Positions 42,009-50,867 of a stretch of 64,000 bases of DNA are shown piece by piece. The translations under genes and the position numbers were made by a program. Location: positions 320,610-384,609 of the forward strand of contig NZ_JAFMTQ010000001.1 in assembly GCF_026126405.1 (NCBI RefSeq). Direction: 5' to 3'. The notes beneath the pieces are model-generated. The model was not told the DNA's origin. It did not search any database and was given only the letters and a program-made list of their open reading frames with translations. The DNA comes from Aureitalea sp. L0-47. GTDB lineage: Bacteria; Bacteroidota; Bacteroidia; Flavobacteriales; Flavobacteriaceae. The number at the start of each line of letters is the position of its first letter. Position 1 is the stretch's first letter.

Positions 42009-42027
42009 CTATTTCATAGTATTTAAT

Positions 42028-42897
42028 TTAGTCTACAATGTCATATACTCTTACATAGTCTACGACCATTTGTTGTGGAAAAGGAGTTCCTTCTACAGGG
42101 AATCCTACGAAAGATCCTCCCACAGCGATGTTCATTAACATGAAGAATGGATTCTCATTAAATGGCCATTCTTCAACACCTTGAGGCAGGTCGTCAATCG
42201 TTATCTGGTTGAAGCGGATATCGTCTATAAAGAAATCTATGTAATCCGGGTGCCATTCGATGGCAAACACGTAGAAATCTTTATCAAATCGCTCACCTTC
42301 AAGTTCATACTCTCCGCTGATTGCACCACCACCGGAATAACCAGGTCCATGTATACTTCCTATGGTTGTAGAAGGTTCCTGACCTCTCAATTCAGTGATA
42401 TCTATTTCACCTACAAATGGCCACGGGACCGTATTTGGATCATTGTCCGGTTCGGTTTCGATATTCGCACCCAACATCCAGAAAGCCGGCCAGATACCAC
42501 GTCCGCCTGGCATTTTAATACGTGCCTCCCAGCGACCGTATTTCTGCTCAAACTTATCCTTGGTGGTTATTCTTGCAGAGGTAAATTCAAAACCTGCAAA
42601 GCTTTCTCTTCGGGCCGTAATGACCATATTTCCCTCCCCGTCCAAAGAGACATTCTCGGGTCTGTCAGTATAATATTGCAACTCCTGGTTACCCCAGCCA
42701 TTCTCGCCATTTCCGATCTCAAAATTCCAGTTGTCTGTATTGATGGATGCTCCTTCAGCTCCGTCAAAGTTATCTTCGAATACAAGCCTTAGTTCAGAAG
42801 CTTCAAATCCAATCTCATCATCTTTTTCACAACTCCAAAAAGCCGTAAGCAAAACCCCGCAAAGCAAGGCCATAGCAATTCTTAATTTCAGTTTCAT
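42028..42897 (-). CDS. GH16 family laminarinase lipoprotein
   Basis: A 289-aa lipoprotein (lipobox AFWSC, Cys23). The GH16 beta-jelly-roll is complete, with the catalytic GEIDITE motif (Glu164 nucleophile, Asp166, Glu169 acid/base) and a WPAFWMLG segment upstream. The EIDITE rather than EIDIxxxE spacing with no beta-bulge residue is the form seen in most laminarinases is EIDIxE, which this matches. It should make endo cuts in beta-1,3-glucan at the cell surface. Third gene of the upstream unit, 26 bases after the CBM lipoprotein. Confidence 0.9.
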   Translation of the reverse strand: MKLKLRIAMALLCGVLLTAFWSCEKDDEIGFEASELRLVFEDNFDGAEGASINTDNWNFEIGNGENGWGNQELQYYTDRPENVSLDGEGNMVITARRESFAGFEFTSARITTKDKFEQKYGRWEARIKMPGGRGIWPAFWMLGANIETEPDNDPNTVPWPFVGEIDITELRGQEPSTTIGSIHGPGYSGGGAISGEYELEGERFDKDFYVFAIEWHPDYIDFFIDDIRFNQITIDDLPQGVEEWPFNENPFFMLMNIAVGGSFVGFPVEGTPFPQQMVVDYVRVYDIVD

Positions 42898-42923
42898 TTT
42901 TTATTTATTTAATTATTTCAATT

Positions 42924-44780
42924 CTAGTTTTGAATGAGTGATACATTATCTATGACAACAACTCCTGTTTCTGCTCCCATATCGAATAATACACGACTAT
43001 TTGCAAGTCCGAAACTGGCTGTGAAGGTGTATTCGAATGTTTGTAAAGTTTCGGTAAGAGTAACTACCTCTGTGTCTGCTGTAAATGGGGCTTCATTAAG
43101 ACCGATTCCAGCGATTATGGTACGAGTTCCTGTACCTGGGTCTGTTGCGGCTTCAAATGTAAAGGTATACGATTCACCTTGAACGATCTCCACAATCTGG
43201 CTGAGGTTCACGTCAAATGGTTGACCAGCTACAGCAATGTCGGCAAAGTTAAAGCAGTTACCTCCGTCACACTGAATATTAAAGGCATTTCCAAACCAGG
43301 CGGTTGCTCCTCCTTCGAAATCTCCGTTGGCGAGAAGGTTTCCGCCTCCGCCACCACCTCCGCCACCGTTGACGGGATCGGAACCTGCGATATAAAGATC
43401 ATCATAATAATATGTTGAACCATCACCAGGTAAATCAGGAATAAACTCGAAAAATACGATCACACGATCATAAGCAATAGCGCCATCGATCTGGCCGGTA
43501 AAATTAAATACCAGTTCTTCCCATTGATTAGTCATAGAGGTGTTTACGTCGATAAAGACCTGAGAGTCTCCGCCAATTGCTTGATTCTCCAGAGCAAGAC
43601 GCACCGGAATATTCGCTTTTGGAGACCAGGTTTTCATTGTAAATATTTCCGAAGTGGAAAAATCGATCGGTACTTCAAGGTTCAGTAATGTTCCTGCAAA
43701 GAAGGCAGATCCATTAGTTTTGGTAGTGCTCACCACGCGGTTTGTAGGATTTATACCAGTAGGGTCAGGATTTGTTATTATAGAAGAAGCAGCTCCTTCA
43801 AATCCTTCAATATCGTAAGTCAAGGTCGTAGATTCAAAACCAACCGGCATAGATACTGCCGCAGCATTTGAATCGTCAACGTTCGGAGAAGGAGGAAGTG
43901 GCTCCATTCCAATCTGAAGTGATCCTTCAACTTCTGCACCGCCTAAAGTCGCTGTGATGAATGCAACTCCTTCACCTACAACGGTAACAAGACCGGTCTC
44001 GTCCACAGTAGCAATACTTTCGTTAGAAGAGACGTAATCGAAATATGCAGGTGCAGCACTAACAGATTGCAGCAAACCATTGGGAAGATTATAAGTAACC
44101 GAAGCTCCTGAAATAGAGAAGGTATCACCAACGTTATCGGGAATGACCTGATCCTGTCCTTCCAGGATCGCGGCGCTTTCTTGAATGATGGTATTTAAGT
44201 TGTCAAATTTTACTTCATCGATCCATAATTGATAGGATGAACCATCGTCCGCAGCTTCAGCTAACCAAAGCATTCCGCCTTCTTGCTCTAGTTTTGCACC
44301 ATTCGGAATTGGTATATAGTACTGTTGCCAGTCTGTTCCAACCTGAAGGCCCAGCGCATCAGTTCTGTAGGTTTCTCCCTGGAAGGTCAAACCGAAACCA
44401 ATTATATCAATATTTTCACCTTTGGATGCCCTGGCATAAAAAGTGAGTACATTATAATTGGTTAAATTTCTTCCGCCTTCTACTGTGAATACCCCTCCGG
44501 CAAATCCACCGTTGGGATCACTAGTGTTGGGAACATCAAAACGAAGCGAGGCACTGCTTTCGAATGCAACTTCGTTGTCTACATCAAACGCAGTAACGTT
44601 AGAGGTTCCAAATGCATCATACTGTAATCCCGGGGAAAATACATCCAGGAAGACCTCAGCTATATCCGGGAATGAAGCCTCAGGCAAATTGTTATCGTCC
44701 GGTTGACAACCCAAAATTAATGCCAACAGCACGGCCGGCAGTAAATAAACAACTGTCCTTTTTCTAAATATCTTTCTCAT
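42924..44780 (-). CDS. Multi-domain carbohydrate-binding lipoprotein
   Basis: A 618-aa lipoprotein (lipobox LILGC, Cys25). It has a beta-sandwich near the N-terminus (about 40-195), a bacterial Ig-like BIG2 domain (SNESIATVDETGLVTVVGEGVAFIT, about 245-275), and a second beta-sandwich (about 300-470). A run of nine glycines follows, and then a C-terminal CBM4/9-like module (NLLANGDFEGG to VVIDNVSLIQN, about 485-618). No catalytic motif is seen. It probably holds glucan at the surface for the GH16 and the barrel-fused enzyme. The last module is very similar to the N-terminal module of the T9SS protein at 48448. Confidence 0.8.
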   Translation of the reverse strand: MRKIFRKRTVVYLLPAVLLALILGCQPDDNNLPEASFPDIAEVFLDVFSPGLQYDAFGTSNVTAFDVDNEVAFESSASLRFDVPNTSDPNGGFAGGVFTVEGGRNLTNYNVLTFYARASKGENIDIIGFGLTFQGETYRTDALGLQVGTDWQQYYIPIPNGAKLEQEGGMLWLAEAADDGSSYQLWIDEVKFDNLNTIIQESAAILEGQDQVIPDNVGDTFSISGASVTYNLPNGLLQSVSAAPAYFDYVSSNESIATVDETGLVTVVGEGVAFITATLGGAEVEGSLQIGMEPLPPSPNVDDSNAAAVSMPVGFESTTLTYDIEGFEGAASSIITNPDPTGINPTNRVVSTTKTNGSAFFAGTLLNLEVPIDFSTSEIFTMKTWSPKANIPVRLALENQAIGGDSQVFIDVNTSMTNQWEELVFNFTGQIDGAIAYDRVIVFFEFIPDLPGDGSTYYYDDLYIAGSDPVNGGGGGGGGGNLLANGDFEGGATAWFGNAFNIQCDGGNCFNFADIAVAGQPFDVNLSQIVEIVQGESYTFTFEAATDPGTGTRTIIAGIGLNEAPFTADTEVVTLTETLQTFEYTFTASFGLANSRVLFDMGAETGVVVIDNVSLIQN

Positions 44781-44786
44781 TACTCT

Positions 44787-47700
44787 TTATTTTCCGATGT
44801 TAATGTGTACATAAGTTCTGATTTCCCACTCGTTTCCATTAGCGAATCCTTGATCTATCGGATTCTGGAATTCAAATCTCGGAGAGAAATTATCCATTGT
44901 ACGATATATATATCGTATACCAAGACGAGTGTTTGGCAAGATAAACCAATCGGGTTTTCCAACCGTTGTAGAGAGGTCTGCCATAAACTGGAACGGGTAC
45001 GTAAGGTTGAAGTCACGGTGGTAGTCAAAAGGCCCCCAATCGTCTATTTTAACCTCGGTTGTGAATTTTATTTTCTTGTAGATTGCTCGAATATCTCCAC
45101 CATAGCGATAGATCACACGATCATCTGGTCCGTTTGCTTGTCCGTTTCCGCCATAGAAATTAGCAACTAGGCCGAATTCCGGAGACAACTTGGATACAAC
45201 CCTACCGTAGAATTCCCATAGGTCCTCTGCAGGAGGTGCCCCGCTAAATGCAATTGGGTCCCTGATTCCCTCAAAGAAACCGATTGACGCATCCTGAGTG
45301 GTTGATAAGCTTCTGTAATTGAAACCAAGGCTGGCCGCAAAAGGTGCATCTTCAGCGCGATCATTGTCCCATTCATAGAACCATGATCCCGGGGTTGGAT
45401 CCCACGTAAGTAAGATCTCACCCGCCGTTGTTTTACGATTGGCTCGCACCACAAATGGATCATCCAGGATGTTTCTTGACCTTGCCGGAGCCGGAGCTCC
45501 GATCGGGATTGGATCAACTATTGGCTCCTGCCATAAGAAGTTAGGTGCAATCTGAAGATTTCCAATTGTATATGTTAATCCGGTTAAGAAGTTATATTGA
45601 TTTCCACTTCCGCTGTCCTTCAATCTCCATCCGGTAAAAGTCTTTGTGTAATCTGCACCCCCGTTAGCAACAAGTCCCTGGGCTGCTCCCTGAGCATACC
45701 AGTTGAATTTACCACCGGTATAGGTAACCTTGGCTTTACCACCCCAGTTGTCGTTACCGTCGATAGTATTTACAAGCACTTGCTGATTTCCGTCTGCATC
45801 TGATTGAACTATCTGATATTCTCGGTCATTTAGTGGTTGACCGGCCCAGATACCTCCGACTCCTACTTCCCATTTACCGAATTTACGGCTGGTGAATAAG
45901 GTTGCTCTTCGCGTTCTTGGCATAGGAATCGCGATAGAGGTTACAGCTTGTCTCGGTTCCGAAATATCTTCATGAAATATACCGGTTACTGCATATTTAC
46001 CAATATTCGTGCTGTACTTGGCCAGTATCGCCGGGTTAGCCCCCCACCAAAGTTCGGGTCCGAAGGCTACTTTTAAACCTTTTAACTCCTTTTTACCTTC
46101 AAACTCGAATCCGAATGGTGTAAGACCATTATAAATATCGAGGTTTGGTCCATAGTTCGCTTCCGGATACAGTCCGAAGAAGTCACCTTCATAACCCCAG
46201 TGGTAGTGTCCCGTTCGGTAGAAACCCGTCATGTTCACATACTTGCTGTTCCAGCTGAAATCAGCCTGATAGATTGCTACCCTGTTATTATCTGTAATTA
46301 GCTGATTTTCTCCGGTACTTGACTGAACAACAATAGGTCTTCCACGATTCTCATAAAAGATCTCATTGATCGGATTCGATGCAACATTACCCAGAACGTT
46401 GGCAACAACGTTGGCACGAAGTCCGGGCATAGGATTTCCTTCAACTCCGATAAAATAAGATTCCATATTATCAAAACCAAGTTGGTTAGGGTATCTATTA
46501 GGATCATTTGGGTCTGGATCTTCCGGTGTTGTAATCCGTTTACCTCCTGTATTGAAGGTGGTTATTTCTGCGCGTAGCGTACTTAATCTGATCTTACCGC
46601 CTCCTCCGGAACCACCTCCGCCAGCCAATGCCTTATCTCCACGTGCGCGAAGAACAGCGTCGATGATCTGGATTTTTCCGAAATGCTCTTCAAGAGATCC
46701 CAATGTAGCACCCATGGCATAAGGATTGTATTGATGAGCCTCTTTTAGTGCATAATATGCAGCTCTTGGATAAAGGGTGTATAATCCGCGTTCGTTGGTA
46801 GGACCTTTGGCACAAATACCGAACCATTCCTCGTTCATGTTGTTCTCCCCCTCAACATGGTCGAACTTGTAGCCTCCGTTTTCCCAGGAAGCATTATTAT
46901 CGTGGGCATCCAAATTCTTGGTTTGACCAAATTTCCACCAGCCATCGCTAAACTGGAAGGTAAATCCACCTAGTGAGTTCCCGGCTTTACCAAGGCCTGC
47001 GGCATTGGCGTAGATATCTTTCCAGTTCTCTACCATATAATAGGCCTGAGACTGCTGATCTTCTTGGTTCTGAACTGCATTAAAGGCGTCAGACCCAAAT
47101 TCGGCAAGCAGGAATGGCTTGCCGTATTCATTCTTAACACGCTCGAAGGCATCTCCAAAAGAAGTTCCTCGATACATATTCGTACCAAAGATGTCGATGT
47201 CCGGACATTCTTCGGCTATGATGTCAAGAAATAGTAAGTCACCATTACAAATGGCGACTGGTCTGTCGTTAACGACCTCCTTTATCCATAGAGAACCTTC
47301 GTTAAAAAGCTTATACATTGGTCTGGCACGTTGGGTAGACCTCCTGTCCTCCATGGGAATATCCTCGGTTTCTGCACCATCCCAGAACAGACCGTAGTTG
47401 TTCTCGTTACCAAGCATAAACAATAAGATACCAGGAGTGTCTTTAAAATCGTTGGCCATTTGCGTGACCTCTTTCTTCAATATCTCCTTAACTCTGGGGT
47501 CGGAATAATCGGTGTTGGGCTGCCAGGCCCCGTCGATCGTAAGACCATAGCGCCCGAAAGAATGGTTGATCATGGTATAGATACCATAGTTCTCGTAAAT
47601 ATATTGAACCCACTTTGGTGGAACTCCAACATACTGTCGGATGACATTTACTCCCATATTTTTCAAGAGGGCCATTTCGGCGTCAAGTGCATCCTTAATA

Positions 47701-47915
47701 ATATCGTCTGGTTGGTTCCAAAATTGATAGGCAGTTGTCGCTATTGTTTCCCCTATGGGAATGTAATCCCAATTCATACCGTTTACCATTATCTCTTTTC
47801 CATCTACAATGAGCCGCTGACCATCTGTAGAATTGGAAACAGAAACTTTGTTGGCCTGGGCTAATAATGATGTCGTGAAGATGAGAAAGAAGAGTCTTAA
47901 CAATTTTTGTTTCAT
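44787..47915 (-). CDS. Glycoside hydrolase (clan GH-A type) fused to an outer-membrane beta-barrel
   Basis: A 1042-aa protein of unusual build. Signal peptide 1-20 (SLLAQ). Residues about 22-425 are a (beta/alpha)8 glycosidase domain of GH2/GH5/GH158-like type, with acid/base in FMLGNENNYG (Glu171) and nucleophile in LLAEFGSDAF (Glu272). A glycine-rich linker follows (AGGGGSGGGG, 431-440). Residues about 480-1042 are a long series of alternating amphipathic strands rich in Tyr, Trp and Gly (for example KYAVTGIFHEDI, KWEVGVGGIWAG, FNWYAQGAAQG), ending WEIRTYVHINIGK, as in an outer-membrane barrel of about 16-22 strands. First gene of the upstream unit. Which linkage is cut cannot be told from the sequence; beta-1,3 is inferred from context. 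Confidence 0.8.
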   Translation of the reverse strand: MKQKLLRLFFLIFTTSLLAQANKVSVSNSTDGQRLIVDGKEIMVNGMNWDYIPIGETIATTAYQFWNQPDDIIKDALDAEMALLKNMGVNVIRQYVGVPPKWVQYIYENYGIYTMINHSFGRYGLTIDGAWQPNTDYSDPRVKEILKKEVTQMANDFKDTPGILLFMLGNENNYGLFWDGAETEDIPMEDRRSTQRARPMYKLFNEGSLWIKEVVNDRPVAICNGDLLFLDIIAEECPDIDIFGTNMYRGTSFGDAFERVKNEYGKPFLLAEFGSDAFNAVQNQEDQQSQAYYMVENWKDIYANAAGLGKAGNSLGGFTFQFSDGWWKFGQTKNLDAHDNNASWENGGYKFDHVEGENNMNEEWFGICAKGPTNERGLYTLYPRAAYYALKEAHQYNPYAMGATLGSLEEHFGKIQIIDAVLRARGDKALAGGGGSGGGGKIRLSTLRAEITTFNTGGKRITTPEDPDPNDPNRYPNQLGFDNMESYFIGVEGNPMPGLRANVVANVLGNVASNPINEIFYENRGRPIVVQSSTGENQLITDNNRVAIYQADFSWNSKYVNMTGFYRTGHYHWGYEGDFFGLYPEANYGPNLDIYNGLTPFGFEFEGKKELKGLKVAFGPELWWGANPAILAKYSTNIGKYAVTGIFHEDISEPRQAVTSIAIPMPRTRRATLFTSRKFGKWEVGVGGIWAGQPLNDREYQIVQSDADGNQQVLVNTIDGNDNWGGKAKVTYTGGKFNWYAQGAAQGLVANGGADYTKTFTGWRLKDSGSGNQYNFLTGLTYTIGNLQIAPNFLWQEPIVDPIPIGAPAPARSRNILDDPFVVRANRKTTAGEILLTWDPTPGSWFYEWDNDRAEDAPFAASLGFNYRSLSTTQDASIGFFEGIRDPIAFSGAPPAEDLWEFYGRVVSKLSPEFGLVANFYGGNGQANGPDDRVIYRYGGDIRAIYKKIKFTTEVKIDDWGPFDYHRDFNLTYPFQFMADLSTTVGKPDWFILPNTRLGIRYIYRTMDNFSPRFEFQNPIDQGFANGNEWEIRTYVHINIGK

Positions 47916-48447
47916 AGATATACTTTTTTATGAGTGTCGATACATCCTTGCAACACAAATGTTGCATTGCTGTTTTTTCAGCGGAACGATAAATATATAA
48001 TTTAAAACTTATTAATCAATCAGGTTACTAGGCAAAAAAACTATACATAGGCTGTTTTTTTCGCTCTCTATTGAGAATATGACATTTTTGCCTTGTTATT
48101 TGTATCATATTCGTAATGGAGCAAATGTTCAGCAAGAAATCCATAACGCCAATAGTTGTTATGTTAATATTATGTTAATGATGTATAAATGTTGTAGTGA
48201 TTTTATTTTCTAATTCGTTAAAATGTGCTTTTTTGCACTGCTTTGTTTTTCCATGGTGACATATCAGTCTAATTTGCATAGATCCACGTTGAACCTTTGA
48301 TTGGTTTTTCATCATTATCGAAACTGGCTTTTACGATTTTATAATTCAAGAGTACTTATAGAATCATTGTGATATCAGATTACAGTTTGAATCACGTCAA
48401 GAAAATTTATCAACATAATTTAATTTTAAAATCAAAACGAATTCACT
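47916..48447. promoter_or_regulatory. Divergent promoter region of the glucan locus
   Basis: A 532-base gap between the barrel-fused enzyme (minus) and the T9SS-exported CBM protein (plus). It holds the inverted repeat at 47949-47965, a GCTG/CAGC hairpin with a T6 loop (47969-47982), and a direct repeat ATGTTAAT (two copies, 48160-48180). Both transcripts should start here, and regulators of the locus probably bind here. I see no third gene. Confidence 0.5.
47949..47965 (-). promoter_or_regulatory. Inverted repeat upstream of the barrel-fused enzyme
   Basis: TGCAACA (47949-47955) and TGTTGCA (47960-47965 with T at 47960) flank a CAAA spacer, a perfect 7-bp inverted repeat 34 bases before the ATG. 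It could be an operator or an RNA hairpin in the leader. Confidence 0.4.
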
Positions 48448-49725
48448 ATGAAAAAATTTACTCTATTAGTATTATCGGTTTTCGTTGGAGTCTCAGTAAA
48501 CGCTCAAAATTTACTGACCAATGGAGATTTTGAAGGAGGAAATGTCGCATGGTCAGGTAACGCCTTTAACATTCAATGTGACGGAGGTAACTGCTTTAAC
48601 TTTGCGGACATTGCCGTAGCCGGAAACCCATTTGACGTTAATCTAAGCCAAGCTGGTCTGGATCTTACCCAAGGCGAAACTTACACTTTGACTTTTGACG
48701 CTTCTACAGATCCAACTACTTCAACCCGTACAATGATCGTTGGTATTGGTTTATCCGGAGCTCCCTTTACAGCGAATACTGCAACTGCAAATCTTACGGA
48801 CACCACTCAAAATTTCGAATTTGTATTTACCGCTTCATTCGGTGATCCTAACAGTCGTGTACTTTTTGACATGGGAGCTGAAACGGGTGTAGTTGTTATC
48901 GATAACGTTTCCCTTGTTGTTGGGGGTTCAGTAGGTGGAGAGCCAACTGAAGCTGCTCCAACCCCTCCGGGTAGAGATCCTAACTCTGTAATTTCAGTAT
49001 ACAGTGATGCATACACAGACCTGCCTAATGTTGAATTCGGAGCGTTTGCTGTAGGTACTCAGGCTATCACAGACCGAGAAATTGGTGGTGATAACTTCAA
49101 AGAAATCGATTTTGCACAGCCTACCGCTGGCTTCCTTTTAGTAGACTGGGGAGATATTGTTGATGCTACTGCTATGACCCACTTCCATATGGATTACTGG
49201 ACAGATACGCCTTTACAAACCGGTATGATCGCCAACCCGAAATGGTCAAATCACGTTGGGAATAATGGAGAAACATCTGCTTTTGAACTTACCAATCCAG
49301 TGACTACGTTCGGTGAGTGGGTGTCCGTTGACGTCCCATTGGCAGATTTTGACCAAGGTGACCCAACTCAACAGAGAGATGCGCTAAGACAATTTATTCT
49401 TACAGTTGTTGGTGCCGACCCGGGAACAAGAAAAGTATTTCTTGATAATATATATCTGCATGACAATACTACTCTGAATACAAATGATTTCTCAGCCGCT
49501 GAGATCTCTGCATATCCTAACCCGGTTGTAAATGATCTTAATATCAGTTCAGTTGAAAACATATCTCAGATTACTATTTATAACATATTGGGACAGATAG
49601 TACTGCAGGAAGCTCCGAATAGAAGTGATGTGACTCTTAATGTTTCTCAACTTCAATCTGGGACTTATATTGCACGAGTTACAACTGATTCTGGTAGCCA
49701 GACCGTAAAAGTAATTAAGCGATAA
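48448..49725 (+). CDS. T9SS-exported protein with two carbohydrate-binding modules
   Basis: A 425-aa protein: signal peptide 1-19 (SVNAQ), a CBM4/9-like module (about 20-155; NLLTNGDFEGG to VVIDNVSLVV), and a second beta-sandwich (about 175-345). The latter has aromatic strands such as TDLPNVEFGAFAVG and HFHMDYWTD. A type IX secretion type-A sorting domain (about 350-425) ends the protein, with ISAYPNPVVNDL and SGTYIARV signatures. It is therefore exported by the T9SS and anchored to the surface or released. The first module closely matches the last module of the minus-strand CBM lipoprotein, indicating module exchange within the locus. It should bind glucan outside the cell. Confidence 0.85.
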   Translation: MKKFTLLVLSVFVGVSVNAQNLLTNGDFEGGNVAWSGNAFNIQCDGGNCFNFADIAVAGNPFDVNLSQAGLDLTQGETYTLTFDASTDPTTSTRTMIVGIGLSGAPFTANTATANLTDTTQNFEFVFTASFGDPNSRVLFDMGAETGVVVIDNVSLVVGGSVGGEPTEAAPTPPGRDPNSVISVYSDAYTDLPNVEFGAFAVGTQAITDREIGGDNFKEIDFAQPTAGFLLVDWGDIVDATAMTHFHMDYWTDTPLQTGMIANPKWSNHVGNNGETSAFELTNPVTTFGEWVSVDVPLADFDQGDPTQQRDALRQFILTVVGADPGTRKVFLDNIYLHDNTTLNTNDFSAAEISAYPNPVVNDLNISSVENISQITIYNILGQIVLQEAPNRSDVTLNVSQLQSGTYIARVTTDSGSQTVKVIKR

Positions 49726-49770
49726 CAATAGGAATTTATTCTTTTTTATCAGATATCTGATAAGATTCAA

Positions 49771-49798
49771 TGAGCCCGGCTAGCCGGGCTCATTTATT
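49771..49798. terminator. Bidirectional terminator
   Basis: A perfect 22-bp palindrome from TGAGCCCGGC to GCCGGGCTCA (49771-49792) followed by TTTATTTTT on the plus strand. It lies between the convergent 48448 and 49811 genes. A second perfect palindrome, TTATCAGATATCTGATAA (49746-49763), lies just upstream. Confidence 0.8.
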
Positions 49799-49810
49799 TT
49801 TGCAAATTAC

Positions 49811-50692
49811 TTACGGCCTGTCAAGATCTTGACGACCGTTAAAGAGTTTTGCGAAGCGCTTAGGCAGGGGAGCGGTGATTGTAAGTCTTTCGTTTGTAAA
49901 TGGATGGTGAAATTCCAAAGATGAAGCATGCAGATACATCCCTTTACCTCTTAGTATATAATGTTCAGGAGTGTAATCCTTGTCACCTAAAATCGGGTTT
50001 CCCTGAGTAGCCATATGAATTCTAAGCTGATGTCTTCTGCCTGTTTTTGGGTGGAGTTTTACAAGATTCAGGTAATCGAACCTGGGTGAAACCATAGTAG
50101 CTTCTTTTTCAAAATGGGTGATTGCTTCTTTGTCACCAATAGGCTCCTTTATTGTTCCCTGAGCTTCCATGGCGCCGATAGTCACGGCATAATAGGTTTT
50201 GTCGATCTCTTTATTCTCAAACATCCTATTTAATCTTCGGATGCTTTCAGCAGTCTTACCCACTAACAAAATCCCGGTGGTGGCAAAATCAAGCCTGTGA
50301 ACTGGTTGAGGAGTAACAGCGTCGATCTGTTCACTATTTTGAAGGTTTTGTGGCAACGAATTGGCAATAGTCCTAAAACTGTTACCACTTACTAAAATCC
50401 CCGCAGGTTTAAGAATCGCTGCCAGGTAATCGTCCTCGAACAGGACCTTTAGATCTAGATTCAAAGTTTTACCAGGATCATGAACTTCTAGTGGCGTAAA
50501 AAGAATGCTTTCACCTCCTTTGATCATGGTTGCCGTAGTGGCTATTTCGCCATTGATTTGGATCAACTCTTTTTTCAACGCTTTTTTTAATGCCGATTTG
50601 GTGCGAATCTCCGAAAACAATCCAACCCCGTATTCCTGCAGTCGCTGTGGAGTTGCCAGTACGGGAACAATGTGTGAGTAGGATTTACCCAT
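49811..50692 (-). CDS. RluA-family pseudouridine synthase
   Basis: A 293-aa RNA-modifying enzyme that turns uridine into pseudouridine in rRNA or tRNA. An S4-like region lies at about residues 30-75 (KALKKELIQINGEI), and the catalytic motif HRLDFATTGILL (about residues 153-164) carries the Asp. The LHPKTGRRHQLRIHMA segment (about 215-230) and the GDKDYT segment are also canonical. The exact target base cannot be told. It is transcribed alone and converges on the T9SS gene. Confidence 0.88.
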   Translation of the reverse strand: MGKSYSHIVPVLATPQRLQEYGVGLFSEIRTKSALKKALKKELIQINGEIATTATMIKGGESILFTPLEVHDPGKTLNLDLKVLFEDDYLAAILKPAGILVSGNSFRTIANSLPQNLQNSEQIDAVTPQPVHRLDFATTGILLVGKTAESIRRLNRMFENKEIDKTYYAVTIGAMEAQGTIKEPIGDKEAITHFEKEATMVSPRFDYLNLVKLHPKTGRRHQLRIHMATQGNPILGDKDYTPEHYILRGKGMYLHASSLEFHHPFTNERLTITAPLPKRFAKLFNGRQDLDRP

Positions 50693-50867
50693 TTAAGCAT
50701 TAGTTGAATCATCTAAAGTTAATCATTCAAAATACACCAATGTGCTTTCGTCTGTGCTGGCATAGCAAATTCTGCCCCTTGATGAGCATCGTACAGAGAT
50801 CACCCTGGAGCTTCAAGAGTGAGAAACACCCTTAATTCGCTCCAATGGATTCAGTATAAAGTTAGCT

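Noticed and set aside
42181-42792. Open frame of 203 codons on the plus strand over the GH16 gene
   Set aside because: Antisense to a clear GH16 gene with all catalytic residues; no recognisable domain.
42934-43182. Plus-strand open frame at the end of the CBM lipoprotein gene
   Set aside because: Antisense shadow of the binding module, whose protein sequence is supported by its near-copy in the 48448 gene.
47460-47864. Open frame of 134 codons on the plus strand over the GH-barrel gene
   Set aside because: Shadow of the glycosidase domain; no start context or motif.
47916-48447. Hidden small gene or RNA in the divergent promoter region
   Set aside because: Short frames only, AT-rich, and no convincing RNA structure beyond short inverted repeats.
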